From NCBI GenBank assembly GCA_902793875.1, contig CADBFL010000022.1, forward strand, positions 1-13,293: a DNA stretch of 13,293 bases. The letters run 5' to 3'. The notes below the pieces were generated by a model. The model was not told the DNA's origin. It was given only the letters and a program-made list of their open reading frames with translations, and did not search any database. Every line of letters begins with the position of its first letter. Position 1 is the stretch's first letter. This stretch comes from an uncultured Eubacteriales bacterium (GTDB lineage Bacteria; Bacillota; Clostridia; Peptostreptococcales; Anaerovoracaceae). A program made the translations under genes and the position numbers. Positions 6,371 to 13,293 of this stretch are shown in pieces.

Positions 6371-7648
6371 ATGAGCAAGGAATTTCTAGATGCATTTGCA
6401 GATCTCAAAAAGGAGAAGAACCTTTCCCAGGAGGAGATCATAGGAGCGATCAAGGATTCTATCGAGAATGCATACAGGAAGAATTACGGAGCATCGAACG
6501 TCAGAGTCGAAGTGGACATGGAGGAAGGCAATGTCACCGTGTTCATGGGACTGGAAGTCGTCGAAGAAGTAGAAGACGATCTGACTCAGATCTCGCTTGA
6601 GGAAGCAAAAGAGATATACGACGGTTACGAACTCGGCGATGTCGTCGAGTACGAGATCGACCCTAAGGACTTCAACAGGATCGCGGCTCAGGGAGCCAAG
6701 CAGGTCTTCGTGCAGAAGAACAGAGAGGCCGAGAGGACCAATTCATATAACGAATTCATAGAAAAGAAAGGCCAGATCGTTACGGGCAAGGTCGAGAGGA
6801 TCAACAACGGGACCATGCTCATCTCGCTCGGAAGGACTGAAGGAAGGGTCCCTGCCTCTGAGCAGGTCAGGACGGAGACCTTCAAACCGGGAGACAGGAT
6901 CAAGGTCTACGTAATGGATGTAAAGAAAGAGAACAAGGGACCGCAGGTCCTGCTCTCAAGATCCCATCCGGGACTCGTCAGAGGGCTGTTCGAACTCGAG
7001 ATCCCCGAGATCGCCGACGGCACCGTAGAGATAAGAGGAACGGCCCGCGAAGCCGGTTCCCGCACAAAGATCGCCGTTTATTCGAACGATCCTAACGTCG
7101 ATCCGGTCGGAGCCTGCGTCGGAAACCGCGGCGCGAGAGTCCAGAACATCGCAGACGAGCTCTTCGGAGAGAAGATCGACATCATCGTATGGGATGATGA
7201 CCCGGCCGTCCTCATCAGCAACGTCTTAAGACCTGCGATCGTTGAGGGCGTGTACATCAACGAGGACGAGAAGGCCGCCACGGCTGTCGTGCCTGAGCAG
7301 CAGCTCTCGCTCGCCATCGGCAGAGAGGGCCAGAACGTAAGGCTTGCGGCCAGGGTCAGCGGCTGGAAGATCGACATCAAGAGCCACGAACAGCTCGAAG
7401 AGATGGGATTCGCCTTCGATGAATACGAGGATTCGGAGGAGATCGAGGACGGCGCTGCATATGCCGCTGATGAGGCCATCGAAGAGATCGAAGAGGATGT
7501 GATCGCAGAAGAGGCCGCAGATGCCGCAGAGGAAGCTGCCGGAGAAGAGATCGTCGAAGCAGCTGAGACAGCCTCGGCAGAAGAAACGGCTGAGACGGAA
7601 GAGGTAGGCGCAGTTGAGGAGACATCAGACAGCGAAACCGATGCGTAG
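6371..7648 (+). CDS. nusA: Transcription termination/antitermination factor NusA
   Basis: A 425-residue RNA polymerase-binding factor controlling pausing, termination and antitermination. The N-terminal polymerase-binding domain covers about 1-125. The S1 domain is at about 134-198 (GQIVTGKVERINNGTMLI...). KH1 contains DPVGACVGNRGARVQNI (about 245-262) and KH2 contains LAIGREGQNVRLAARVSGWKI (about 314-335). Residues 347-425 form an acidic, Ala-rich tail of 79 residues with 34 Asp/Glu and no Lys or Arg, longer than the tail of a minimal Bacillus NusA and without the repeats of E. coli NusA. The ribosome site AAGGAGGAG (6359-6367) is very strong and partly abuts a small 5-bp hairpin (6347-6360). 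The gene end overlaps ylxR. Confidence 0.96.
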   Translation: MSKEFLDAFADLKKEKNLSQEEIIGAIKDSIENAYRKNYGASNVRVEVDMEEGNVTVFMGLEVVEEVEDDLTQISLEEAKEIYDGYELGDVVEYEIDPKDFNRIAAQGAKQVFVQKNREAERTNSYNEFIEKKGQIVTGKVERINNGTMLISLGRTEGRVPASEQVRTETFKPGDRIKVYVMDVKKENKGPQVLLSRSHPGLVRGLFELEIPEIADGTVEIRGTAREAGSRTKIAVYSNDPNVDPVGACVGNRGARVQNIADELFGEKIDIIVWDDDPAVLISNVLRPAIVEGVYINEDEKAATAVVPEQQLSLAIGREGQNVRLAARVSGWKIDIKSHEQLEEMGFAFDEYEDSEEIEDGAAYAADEAIEEIEEDVIAEEAADAAEEAAGEEIVEAAETASAEETAETEEVGAVEETSDSETDA

Positions 7649-7883
7649 ATGCATCGCATGCAGGGAGTCAAAGCCTCAGGACGAGCTCATGAGATTCACA
7701 TGGGACGGCGGGCTCAGAGCGGACAGCGGCAGACCCGCGGACGGCAGAGGCATCTACCTTTGCAGGGACAGAGACTGCATCGACGCCGCAGTAAAGCGAA
7801 AGGCTTTCAACAGGGCGCTGAGACGGAACGTCGATGCTGAAGAAGTATCAAAAGTTATTGAAGAAGCACTCAATAACGACTAA
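7614..7883 (+). CDS. ylxR: YlxR/RnpM-family RNA-binding protein
   Basis: An 89-residue basic protein of the YlxR (DUF448) family, encoded between nusA and infB in most Bacillota. In B. subtilis the homologue was renamed RnpM as a modulator of RNase P; that role here is inferred. The signature PMRRCIACRESKPQDELMRF is present, followed by GRGIYLC and the Cys pattern CRDRDC. The TTG start at 7614 gives the KPMR lead-in seen in homologues and has AGAGG (7600-7604) upstream, overlapping nusA by 35 bases. The alternative ATG at 7641 overlaps nusA by eight bases, lacks a well-spaced ribosome site and would begin at the MRRC motif. infB follows after 10 bases, leaving no room for the L7Ae-like ylxQ gene often found here. 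Confidence 0.88.
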   Translation: MRRHQTAKPMRRCIACRESKPQDELMRFTWDGGLRADSGRPADGRGIYLCRDRDCIDAAVKRKAFNRALRRNVDAEEVSKVIEEALNND

Positions 7884-7893
7884 GGAGGAATGA

Positions 7894-10605
7894 ATGTCAA
7901 AAAAAGTTAGCGAACTGACCAAAGAACTTGACATAAGCTTACAGGAACTCAAAGGATATGCCGAAAAGCTCGGCATAGAAGTCGGCACTGCAAGGTCAAG
8001 CCTCGATGACGCCGACGCCGAAAGGCTTGCAAGATCCATCAACATGATGAAGGGCGTTTCATCTGATGACGGCAAAGGCGGAGGCAAGCCGAAGATCAGG
8101 GCCGTGCCCGTGGTAAAAAGGGACGGGCCTAAGTCGAAGCCGCCTGCAGGCAAGCCGGTCATTCCGAAAAAGCCGGCGCCGCCGGAGGCAGAAGAGCCTG
8201 AGGCGGATAAGCCTGAAGATAAGGCGAAGGAAGAACCTGCAGCAGAAGCGCCTGAGAAGCCTGAGACACCGGAGCCTGCCGAAGAGGCAAAGGCTGAGCT
8301 TGCTGCGGCCGAAAAGCCTGAGGCGCCTGAGAAGGCGGAGCCTGAGGCTGAAAAGGCCGAAAAGAAAGAGGAACCTGAGGCAAAGAAGCCTGAAGAAGAA
8401 TATGTCAATGCTCCGGGAAAGCCGATGAGGTTCAAGAAGATCTCCGATGCCGCGACTGAAAAGAAGAAGGCCGAAGAAGCCAGGAAGCAGCAGAGAGAAA
8501 GAAGAGCCGCAGCCGCAAAGGACGGAGAAGGCAGCCGCAGACAGGGCAGAGGATCCGGCGCGGGGCGCAAGGGTCAGACCTCCGGCGACGACAGGCCTCA
8601 GAGGAGAGGACAGGGCGGAGCAGCGCCTGCATCAGCTCCTTCGGGCAGTCCGAAAGGCAAGGGCAAGAGCAAGAAGTTCTTCGACAACCGCGACAGAGAA
8701 CGCCAGTCGAGGTTCGACAGACGCGAGGACGGCCCGGGCGGACGCAGAAATAACTTCTACGACGAGACTGCTCTTGAGAAGCAGGAGCGTCATAAGAAAA
8801 AATACAAGACGAAGACGGTCGAAGAGCCGACGGTCGAGGAACTCCTGCCTGAGGGCACCATCGCAGTAACGGTGCCTATCACGGTAGCGGGTCTTTCCGA
8901 GCAGGCCGAGATCAGCGTGAGCAAGATCATCATGGCGATGATGCAGATGGGCGTCATGGCCACGATCAACCAGACCCTCGACAAGGATGCAGTCGAGATG
9001 CTCGCAGAGGATCTGGGGCTTCAGATCGCCGTCACCGAAGAGATAGCCGAGATCGAAGAGCCGGGCATCGACATGCACGAGGACTCCGAGAACGACCTCA
9101 GGCCGAGACCGCCGATCATCACGGTCATGGGCCACGTCGACCACGGAAAGACTTCGCTTCTCGACGCGATCAGAAATACCAATGTAACTGCCGGAGAGTC
9201 CGGCGGTATCACGCAGCATATCGGAGCATCGGAGGTAGAGATCAACGGCAAGAGGATCGTATTCCTCGATACGCCGGGACACGAAGCCTTCACGACCATG
9301 CGCGCGAGAGGAGCTCAGGTCACGGACATAGCGGTGCTCGTAGTTGCCGCCGATGACGGAGTCATGCCTCAGACCATAGAATCGATCAGCCACGCAAAGG
9401 CTGCCGGCGTGCCTATCATCGTTGCGATCAACAAGATGGACAAGCCGGGCGCGAACCCTGACAGGGTCAAGCAGGAACTCATGGAGCACGGAGTGCTCGT
9501 AGAGGACTGGGGCGGAGAGGTCATCTCGGTGCCTGTATCGGCCAAGAAGGGCGAGGGCATCACGGACCTCCTCGAAATGATACTGCTTCAGGCGGACGTC
9601 CTTGAGCTTCGCGCCAATCCGGACAGACTGGCCTTCGGCACCGTCATCGAGGCGAGGCTCGACAAGGCCAAGGGCCCGGTCGCTACGCTGCTCGTATCGA
9701 ACGGAACTCTCAAGACAGGTCAGAGCGTCGTTGCCGGCACGACATCCGGCAAGATCAGGGTGATGACGGACGACAAGGGCAAGACCATCAGAAAGGCCGG
9801 CCCTGCGACAGCCGTAGAGATACTCGGTCTCAACGACGTGCCTGCTGCGGGCGATGTGTTCAACGCCGTAAGAGACGATAAGACCGCAAGAGAGATCGCC
9901 CAGAACAGAAAAGACAAGATGAGAGAAGAGGTGCTGGCAAAGAACGCCAGCATGACGCTCGACAAGCTCTTCAGCCAGATACAGGAGGGAGAAGCCAAAG
10001 AGCTCAACCTCATCGTCAAGGCCGACGTGCAGGGTTCTGTCGGAGCCATCATCACATCGCTCGAGAAGCTCGAGACGCCTGAGGTCAGGATCAACGTCAT
10101 CCACAGCGGCGTGGGAACGATCAACGAGTCCGACGTAATGCTTGCCGAGACATCGAACGCGATCATCATAGGCTTCAACGTAAGACCTACGACGGCCGTG
10201 ACGAATCAGGCCCAGGCCGCGGACGTCGAGATCAGGCTCTACAGAGTCATCTACGATATAATCGACGAGATCCAGGATGCCATGAAGGGCATGCTCGATC
10301 CTGAATACAAAGAAGAAGTGCTCGGAAAAGCCGAGGTCAGAGACACCTTCAAGGTGCCGAATCTCGGCATCGTCGCGGGCTGCTACGTCACTGAGGGCGA
10401 AGTCCGAAGGAACGCTCAGATCAGGCTCGTCAGGGACGGCATCGTCATCCACGAGGGAGTCATATCCTCGCTCAAGAGGTTCAAGGACGACGCGAAGGAA
10501 GTCGCAGCGGGCTACGAGTGCGGACTCGGCATCGAGAAATACAACGACATCAAGCCGGGCGACATCATCGAGTGCTTCGAGATGGTAGAGGTGAAACGTG
10601 GCTAA
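7894..10605 (+). CDS. infB: Translation initiation factor IF-2
   Basis: A 903-residue GTPase that places initiator tRNA on the 30S subunit and promotes subunit joining. An IF2_N helical domain occupies about 1-50. A long low-complexity linker rich in Pro, Glu, Ala and Lys, then Arg and Gly, covers about 65-300. A second IF2_N-like domain lies at about 310-385. The G domain shows GHVDHGKT (413-420), GGITQHIGA, D459TPGH, N513KMD and S549AK in order, followed by the beta-barrel and C-terminal fMet-tRNA-binding domains. The start follows AAGGAGG (7882-7888) with five bases of spacing; an out-of-frame ATG at 7890 is ignored. The coding end overlaps rbfA by eight bases. The linker makes it longer than the roughly 716-residue B. 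subtilis protein. Confidence 0.97.
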   Translation: MSKKVSELTKELDISLQELKGYAEKLGIEVGTARSSLDDADAERLARSINMMKGVSSDDGKGGGKPKIRAVPVVKRDGPKSKPPAGKPVIPKKPAPPEAEEPEADKPEDKAKEEPAAEAPEKPETPEPAEEAKAELAAAEKPEAPEKAEPEAEKAEKKEEPEAKKPEEEYVNAPGKPMRFKKISDAATEKKKAEEARKQQRERRAAAAKDGEGSRRQGRGSGAGRKGQTSGDDRPQRRGQGGAAPASAPSGSPKGKGKSKKFFDNRDRERQSRFDRREDGPGGRRNNFYDETALEKQERHKKKYKTKTVEEPTVEELLPEGTIAVTVPITVAGLSEQAEISVSKIIMAMMQMGVMATINQTLDKDAVEMLAEDLGLQIAVTEEIAEIEEPGIDMHEDSENDLRPRPPIITVMGHVDHGKTSLLDAIRNTNVTAGESGGITQHIGASEVEINGKRIVFLDTPGHEAFTTMRARGAQVTDIAVLVVAADDGVMPQTIESISHAKAAGVPIIVAINKMDKPGANPDRVKQELMEHGVLVEDWGGEVISVPVSAKKGEGITDLLEMILLQADVLELRANPDRLAFGTVIEARLDKAKGPVATLLVSNGTLKTGQSVVAGTTSGKIRVMTDDKGKTIRKAGPATAVEILGLNDVPAAGDVFNAVRDDKTAREIAQNRKDKMREEVLAKNASMTLDKLFSQIQEGEAKELNLIVKADVQGSVGAIITSLEKLETPEVRINVIHSGVGTINESDVMLAETSNAIIIGFNVRPTTAVTNQAQAADVEIRLYRVIYDIIDEIQDAMKGMLDPEYKEEVLGKAEVRDTFKVPNLGIVAGCYVTEGEVRRNAQIRLVRDGIVIHEGVISSLKRFKDDAKEVAAGYECGLGIEKYNDIKPGDIIECFEMVEVKRG

Positions 10606-10972
10606 GTACAGACAGGGAAGGCTGAGCGAAGAGATCAAAAAGAGCGTGAGCGGTTTTCTGATCAACGGAGCCAAGGATCCCGCGCTGACATCGAGGATAA
10701 TAAGCATCACGGGAGCCGAAGTGACGCGCGACGGCAGCTACGCCACCGTCTATGTTTCGCCTGTATGCCTTGCAGACGAGGACAAAGAGCAGGTGTACGC
10801 CGAGGTCCTGGCGGGCTTTGAGAGGGCTAAGGGCGCCATCCGCGGACAGCTCTCGAGGGATATCATGATGAGGCACACGCCCGAGCTGATATTCAGACTC
10901 GACTCGTCGCAGGACTACGGACGCCGCATAGACTCGATACTTGACACTCTCACATACAGCAGCGAGGACTGA
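10598..10972 (+). CDS. rbfA: 30S ribosome-binding factor RbfA
   Basis: A 124-residue KH-type protein needed for maturation of the 16S rRNA 5' end and for cold adaptation. It begins MAKYRQGRLSEEIKKSVSGFL, contains ITGAEVTRDGSYATVYVS as the central beta-strand pair, and ends with the family motif YGRRIDSILDTL. The start is GTG at 10598 with GAGGTGA (10588-10594) upstream, overlapping infB by eight bases, so its translation is probably coupled to infB. ylxP, which precedes rbfA in B. subtilis, is absent. Confidence 0.95.
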   Translation: MAKYRQGRLSEEIKKSVSGFLINGAKDPALTSRIISITGAEVTRDGSYATVYVSPVCLADEDKEQVYAEVLAGFERAKGAIRGQLSRDIMMRHTPELIFRLDSSQDYGRRIDSILDTLTYSSED

Positions 10973-10973
10973 T

Positions 10974-11972
10974 TTGAACGACACGATCAAAAGCATAGCG
11001 ACAATAATAAAGGACCTTGACGGCATCCTGATATTCCCGCACATAAACATGGACGGCGACGCTCTGGGATCCGCCACGGCTCTTTGCCTTGCCCTGAGGG
11101 AACTCGGCAAGAAGGCCTATGTCATGATCAACGAGCCGGTCCCGAAGAACCTCGACTTTCTGGAATGCGGCTGCACCACCGACGACGACGGCGTGCTCGA
11201 CGACGTGCAGCTTTCCATAATGGTCGACTGCAACGGCATGAACCGCATACCCGGACGCGAAGACGCCTGGGAGAGGGGTCGCCTCAAGGGCTGCATAGAC
11301 CACCACCAGACCAAGGCCAAGGACATACGCTATGACTTTTCTAGGATAGAGCCGAAGTCGGCCGCGACGGGAGAGATCATATACAACATCGTGAAGGCCA
11401 TGGGCGTCGGGGTATCGCTGGATATCGCGAACGCCATCTTCACGGCGATAACGACGGATACCGGCAATTTCCAGCACAGCAACACGACCAGCCGCTCGCA
11501 CGAGATAGCCGGACATCTGTATAAGATCGAGGGGTTCAACTCAAAGGTCATCTCGGCGCTTATCTACGACCGCAGATCGAAGAACGCGATCAGGATGGAG
11601 GGCAGGGTCATAGATGATCTTAGATTCTACGCCGACGGAAAACTCGTCGTCGGAAAGGTGACGCTCGCTCTTCTGGATGAGTGCGGCTGCACCATGGACG
11701 AGGCGGACGGCATCATACAGAAGATGATGAGTATCGACGGAGTAGAGGCAGCGTGCCTTTTCAAGGAATCCGAAAGTAACGTAAGGGCAAGCCTCAGGGG
11801 CAGATCGTATGCCAATGTGGCAAAGGCCGCTTCCGTATTCGGCGGCGGCGGGCACACGCTTGCAGCCGGATGCACGTTCCACTGCACGATCCCCGAAGCG
11901 GAGGAGCAGCTCATACCCGTGCTGATCGATACCGTGAACGCAAGAGACGGCCAGACGCGCGAAAAGAGATGA
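10974..11972 (+). CDS. nrnA: DHH/DHHA1 phosphoesterase, NrnA-type oligoribonuclease/pAp phosphatase
   Basis: A 332-residue DHH-superfamily enzyme. NrnA proteins degrade very short RNAs and dephosphorylate 3'-phosphoadenosine 5'-phosphate using Mn2+. Metal ligands are visible as H23, D27 and D29 in HINMDGDALGS, D85 in MVDCN, D109-H110-H111, and D162 in TDTGNF. The DHHA1 substrate-binding motif GGGGH is at 290-294. The start is TTG at 10974, one base after the rbfA stop, with GAGGA (10964-10968) five bases upstream. An in-frame TTG at 10941 is rejected because it lies inside rbfA. The last codons overlap truB by four bases (ATGA). The family is clear; the balance of nanoRNase and phosphatase activities cannot be read from sequence. 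Confidence 0.92.
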   Translation: MNDTIKSIATIIKDLDGILIFPHINMDGDALGSATALCLALRELGKKAYVMINEPVPKNLDFLECGCTTDDDGVLDDVQLSIMVDCNGMNRIPGREDAWERGRLKGCIDHHQTKAKDIRYDFSRIEPKSAATGEIIYNIVKAMGVGVSLDIANAIFTAITTDTGNFQHSNTTSRSHEIAGHLYKIEGFNSKVISALIYDRRSKNAIRMEGRVIDDLRFYADGKLVVGKVTLALLDECGCTMDEADGIIQKMMSIDGVEAACLFKESESNVRASLRGRSYANVAKAASVFGGGGHTLAAGCTFHCTIPEAEEQLIPVLIDTVNARDGQTREKR

Positions 11973-12910
11973 AGATCGACGGAGTCATCAACATAAACAA
12001 GCCTGAAGGCTGGACGTCACAGGACGTGTGCGCAAAGCTCAGAAACAGGCTGCGCATAAAGAAGATCGGACACACCGGAACGCTCGACCCTATGGCTGCG
12101 GGCGTTCTGCCTGTATGTGCGGGCAAAGCGACCAGGATAATAGAGTATTACGGCCGTGACCGCAAGTCGTATCACGCTTCGATGAAGCTCGGCCTTGTGA
12201 CCGATACTCTCGATATAACGGGCGAAGTCCTCGAAACGTCCGCTTATGCGGATGTCAGCGAAAAAGCCGTGAGAGAGGCGTTTAAGGCCTGTACCGGACG
12301 CGTTTCGCAGATACCTCCGAAGTATTCGGCGCTGAAAGTGGACGGAAAGCGCGCGTACGAGCTCGCAAGAGAGGGAAAGGACTTCGAGCTGAAGGCCAGG
12401 GAGATAGAGATCTTCAGCAATGAGATCGCGAGGCTCGACCTGGAAGCCGGCGAGATAGAGTTCGATGTCACATGCTCGAAGGGCACGTACATCAGGACCA
12501 TATGCGACGACATAGGGAGGGCTCTCGGCTGCGGAGCGGTCATGACAGGACTTGTGCGCACTGCATCGGGCTTTTTTACCATCGAAGACTCGGCCGGCAT
12601 GGACGAGCTTCTCGGCATCATCGGAGCCGCAGACGGCGATGAGCTGCGGGAAAGCCTCTCGGAGTTCATCATCCCGATGGATGAGACACTGATAAATCTC
12701 GGAAAGATAGCACTTAACGATAACAGAGTTATCGCCTTTACTAACGGCAACTCGACGCGTAAGGGCGGTTACGCCGTGACGGAGCCATCAGGATACGATG
12801 AGCTGTACCGCGTATACGGAAAATATCCGGAAGGCGGCGAAGGCCCGGCGTTCCTCGGAGTCGCAGCGATCGAAAACGGAGAACTCATCCCTCAGAAGGT
12901 CCTGATCTGA
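11969..12910 (+). CDS. truB: tRNA pseudouridine(55) synthase TruB
   Basis: A 313-residue enzyme that converts U55 in the T-loop of tRNAs to pseudouridine. The N-terminus GVININKPEGWTSQDV and the catalytic motif HTGTLDPMAAGVLP, with nucleophile D40, identify it. Later family motifs are IPPKYSALKVDGKRAYELAREG and CSKGTYIRTICDDIG. The C-terminal domain is PUA-like. The start at 11969 overlaps the nrnA stop as ATGA, a classical coupling arrangement. Only a weak ribosome site (AAAAGAG) precedes it, which favours re-initiation. The frame remains open upstream to 11870 but that part lies inside nrnA and is not used. Confidence 0.96.
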   Translation: MKIDGVININKPEGWTSQDVCAKLRNRLRIKKIGHTGTLDPMAAGVLPVCAGKATRIIEYYGRDRKSYHASMKLGLVTDTLDITGEVLETSAYADVSEKAVREAFKACTGRVSQIPPKYSALKVDGKRAYELAREGKDFELKAREIEIFSNEIARLDLEAGEIEFDVTCSKGTYIRTICDDIGRALGCGAVMTGLVRTASGFFTIEDSAGMDELLGIIGAADGDELRESLSEFIIPMDETLINLGKIALNDNRVIAFTNGNSTRKGGYAVTEPSGYDELYRVYGKYPEGGEGPAFLGVAAIENGELIPQKVLI

Positions 12911-12917
12911 CCGTTGC

Positions 12918-12958
12918 GTTGACGCAAAAGCCGCGGAAACCGGCAAATTTGCGTCAAC
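12918..12958. repeat. 41-nt palindrome between truB and ribF
   Basis: GTTGACGCAAA (12918-12928) pairs perfectly with TTTGCGTCAAC (12948-12958). Inside, GCCG (12930-12933) can pair with CGGC (12941-12944). No U-tract follows, so it is not a standard terminator. An overlapping short palindrome, TTGCGT-tg-ACGCAA (12914-12927), offers an alternative fold. Its size and boundary position resemble the element at 696-732, and TTGACGC-type arms occur, from memory, in short palindromic repeats of Clostridia. Common origin of the two is only a suggestion. Confidence 0.6.
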
Positions 12959-12976
12959 AAATGAAGAAGAAACAGT

Positions 12977-13293
12977 ATGCAGCTGATAAACAGTCTCGAT
13001 GAATTACATATAAAGGATCGTACCGCTGTAGCCCTCGGAAATTTCGACGGGGTCCACATCGGTCATCGGAAAATAATGGAGAACGCGCTCGGATCCGCGA
13101 AGGATAAGGATCTTAAGGCGCTCTGCTTCACATTCTCGAACCATCCGTTCAATTTCATACTCGGAAGGGACGAAGACGATCCGGCGGCGATAAAGCTGAT
13201 ATGCTCCGAAGAGGATAAGATATCCCTTATAGAGAGCATGGGCTTCGACATGCTCGTGAACGTTCCGTTCGACGAACGCGTCATGAAGATGAG
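12977..13293 (+). CDS. ribF: Bifunctional riboflavin kinase/FMN adenylyltransferase (5' part, cut by window end)
   Basis: The first 105 codons of a protein that makes FMN and FAD from riboflavin. The N-terminal FAD-synthetase nucleotidyl-transferase domain shows LGNFDGVHIGH (residues 20-30), the family form of the (T/H)xGH nucleotide-binding motif, followed by FTFSNHPFNFI. The riboflavin-kinase half lies beyond the window. The start ATG at 12977 has only a weak purine-rich stretch upstream. It is 66 bases after truB, in the usual truB-ribF order, with a palindrome in the gap. Confidence 0.93.
   Translation, partial: MQLINSLDELHIKDRTAVALGNFDGVHIGHRKIMENALGSAKDKDLKALCFTFSNHPFNFILGRDEDDPAAIKLICSEEDKISLIESMGFDMLVNVPFDERVMKM

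Noticed and set aside
8632..10710. 692-codon open frame on the minus strand opposite infB
   Set aside because: It mirrors the codon bias of infB, has no recognisable domain, and lies antisense to a gene with all IF-2 motifs intact.
10941..10973. Earlier in-frame TTG for nrnA
   Set aside because: The added residues lie inside rbfA and do not resemble the NrnA N-terminus; TTG 10974 has a good ribosome site.
11870..11968. Extended N-terminus for truB
   Set aside because: The extra 33 codons overlap nrnA and are unlike TruB; the protein properly begins MKIDGVININKP at the ATGA overlap.
12961..13002. 13-codon frame MKKKQYAADKQSR ending inside the ribF start region
   Set aside because: It has no ribosome site and no coupling geometry, since its stop is 23 bases past the ribF start codon.
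1..13293. CRISPR array, tRNA or rRNA genes, transposase gene, phage or toxin-antitoxin modules
   Set aside because: I saw no regularly spaced direct repeats of CRISPR type, no cloverleaf or rRNA sequence, and no such protein on either strand.

Overview
The window looks like a chromosomal segment of a Gram-positive anaerobe of the Bacillota, most likely class Clostridia. The grounds are the gene order rimP-nusA-ylxR-infB-rbfA-nrnA-truB-ribF, AGGAGG-type ribosome binding sites, a DHH-family nanoRNase gene between rbfA and truB (common in Clostridia), moderately high GC with frequent AGG/AGA arginine codons, and a class A penicillin-binding protein with a long lysine-rich cytoplasmic N-terminus. 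I cannot name the genus. Every gene I support is on the + strand.

Region 1 (about 50-2680) is a metal-efflux operon. An ArsR/SmtB repressor carrying an alpha5-type zinc/cadmium site is followed by a free-standing 72-residue heavy-metal-associated (HMA) domain protein and a Zn/Cd/Pb-type P1B ATPase that has no HMA domain of its own. The promoter is overlaid by a symmetrical operator containing three CATATG boxes exactly 16 bp apart. The ATPase start is embedded in a 37-nt palindrome (696-732) that looks like a small mobile repeat and leaves an 11-codon leader frame overlapping a TTG start codon. Metal would release the repressor; the HMA protein probably binds or delivers the ion, and the ATPase exports it.

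Region 2 (2680-5721) holds an intergenic terminator-like hairpin and one large gene for a bifunctional cell-wall synthase (class A PBP). It has a 245-residue Lys/Ala-rich cytoplasmic region, one membrane segment, a GT51 glycosyltransferase, a transpeptidase, and a Lys/Glu/Thr tail.

Region 3 (5722-13293) is the transcription/translation operon. A clear extended -10 promoter and a 12-bp leader hairpin precede rimP, nusA, ylxR, infB, rbfA, nrnA, truB and the start of ribF, which is cut by the window end. The genes are tightly packed: nusA/ylxR, infB/rbfA and nrnA/truB overlap, and rbfA/nrnA are one base apart, so translational coupling is likely. The usual Bacillus-type ylxQ and ylxP genes are absent. 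A second long palindrome lies between truB and ribF.

I saw no tRNA, rRNA, CRISPR array or transposase gene, and no candidate for a wholly new multi-gene system. The least ordinary signals are non-coding: the triple-box operator, the start-codon palindrome, the rimP leader hairpin and the truB-ribF palindrome. Among the proteins, the NusA tail with no Lys or Arg and the split HMA/ATPase pair stand out.
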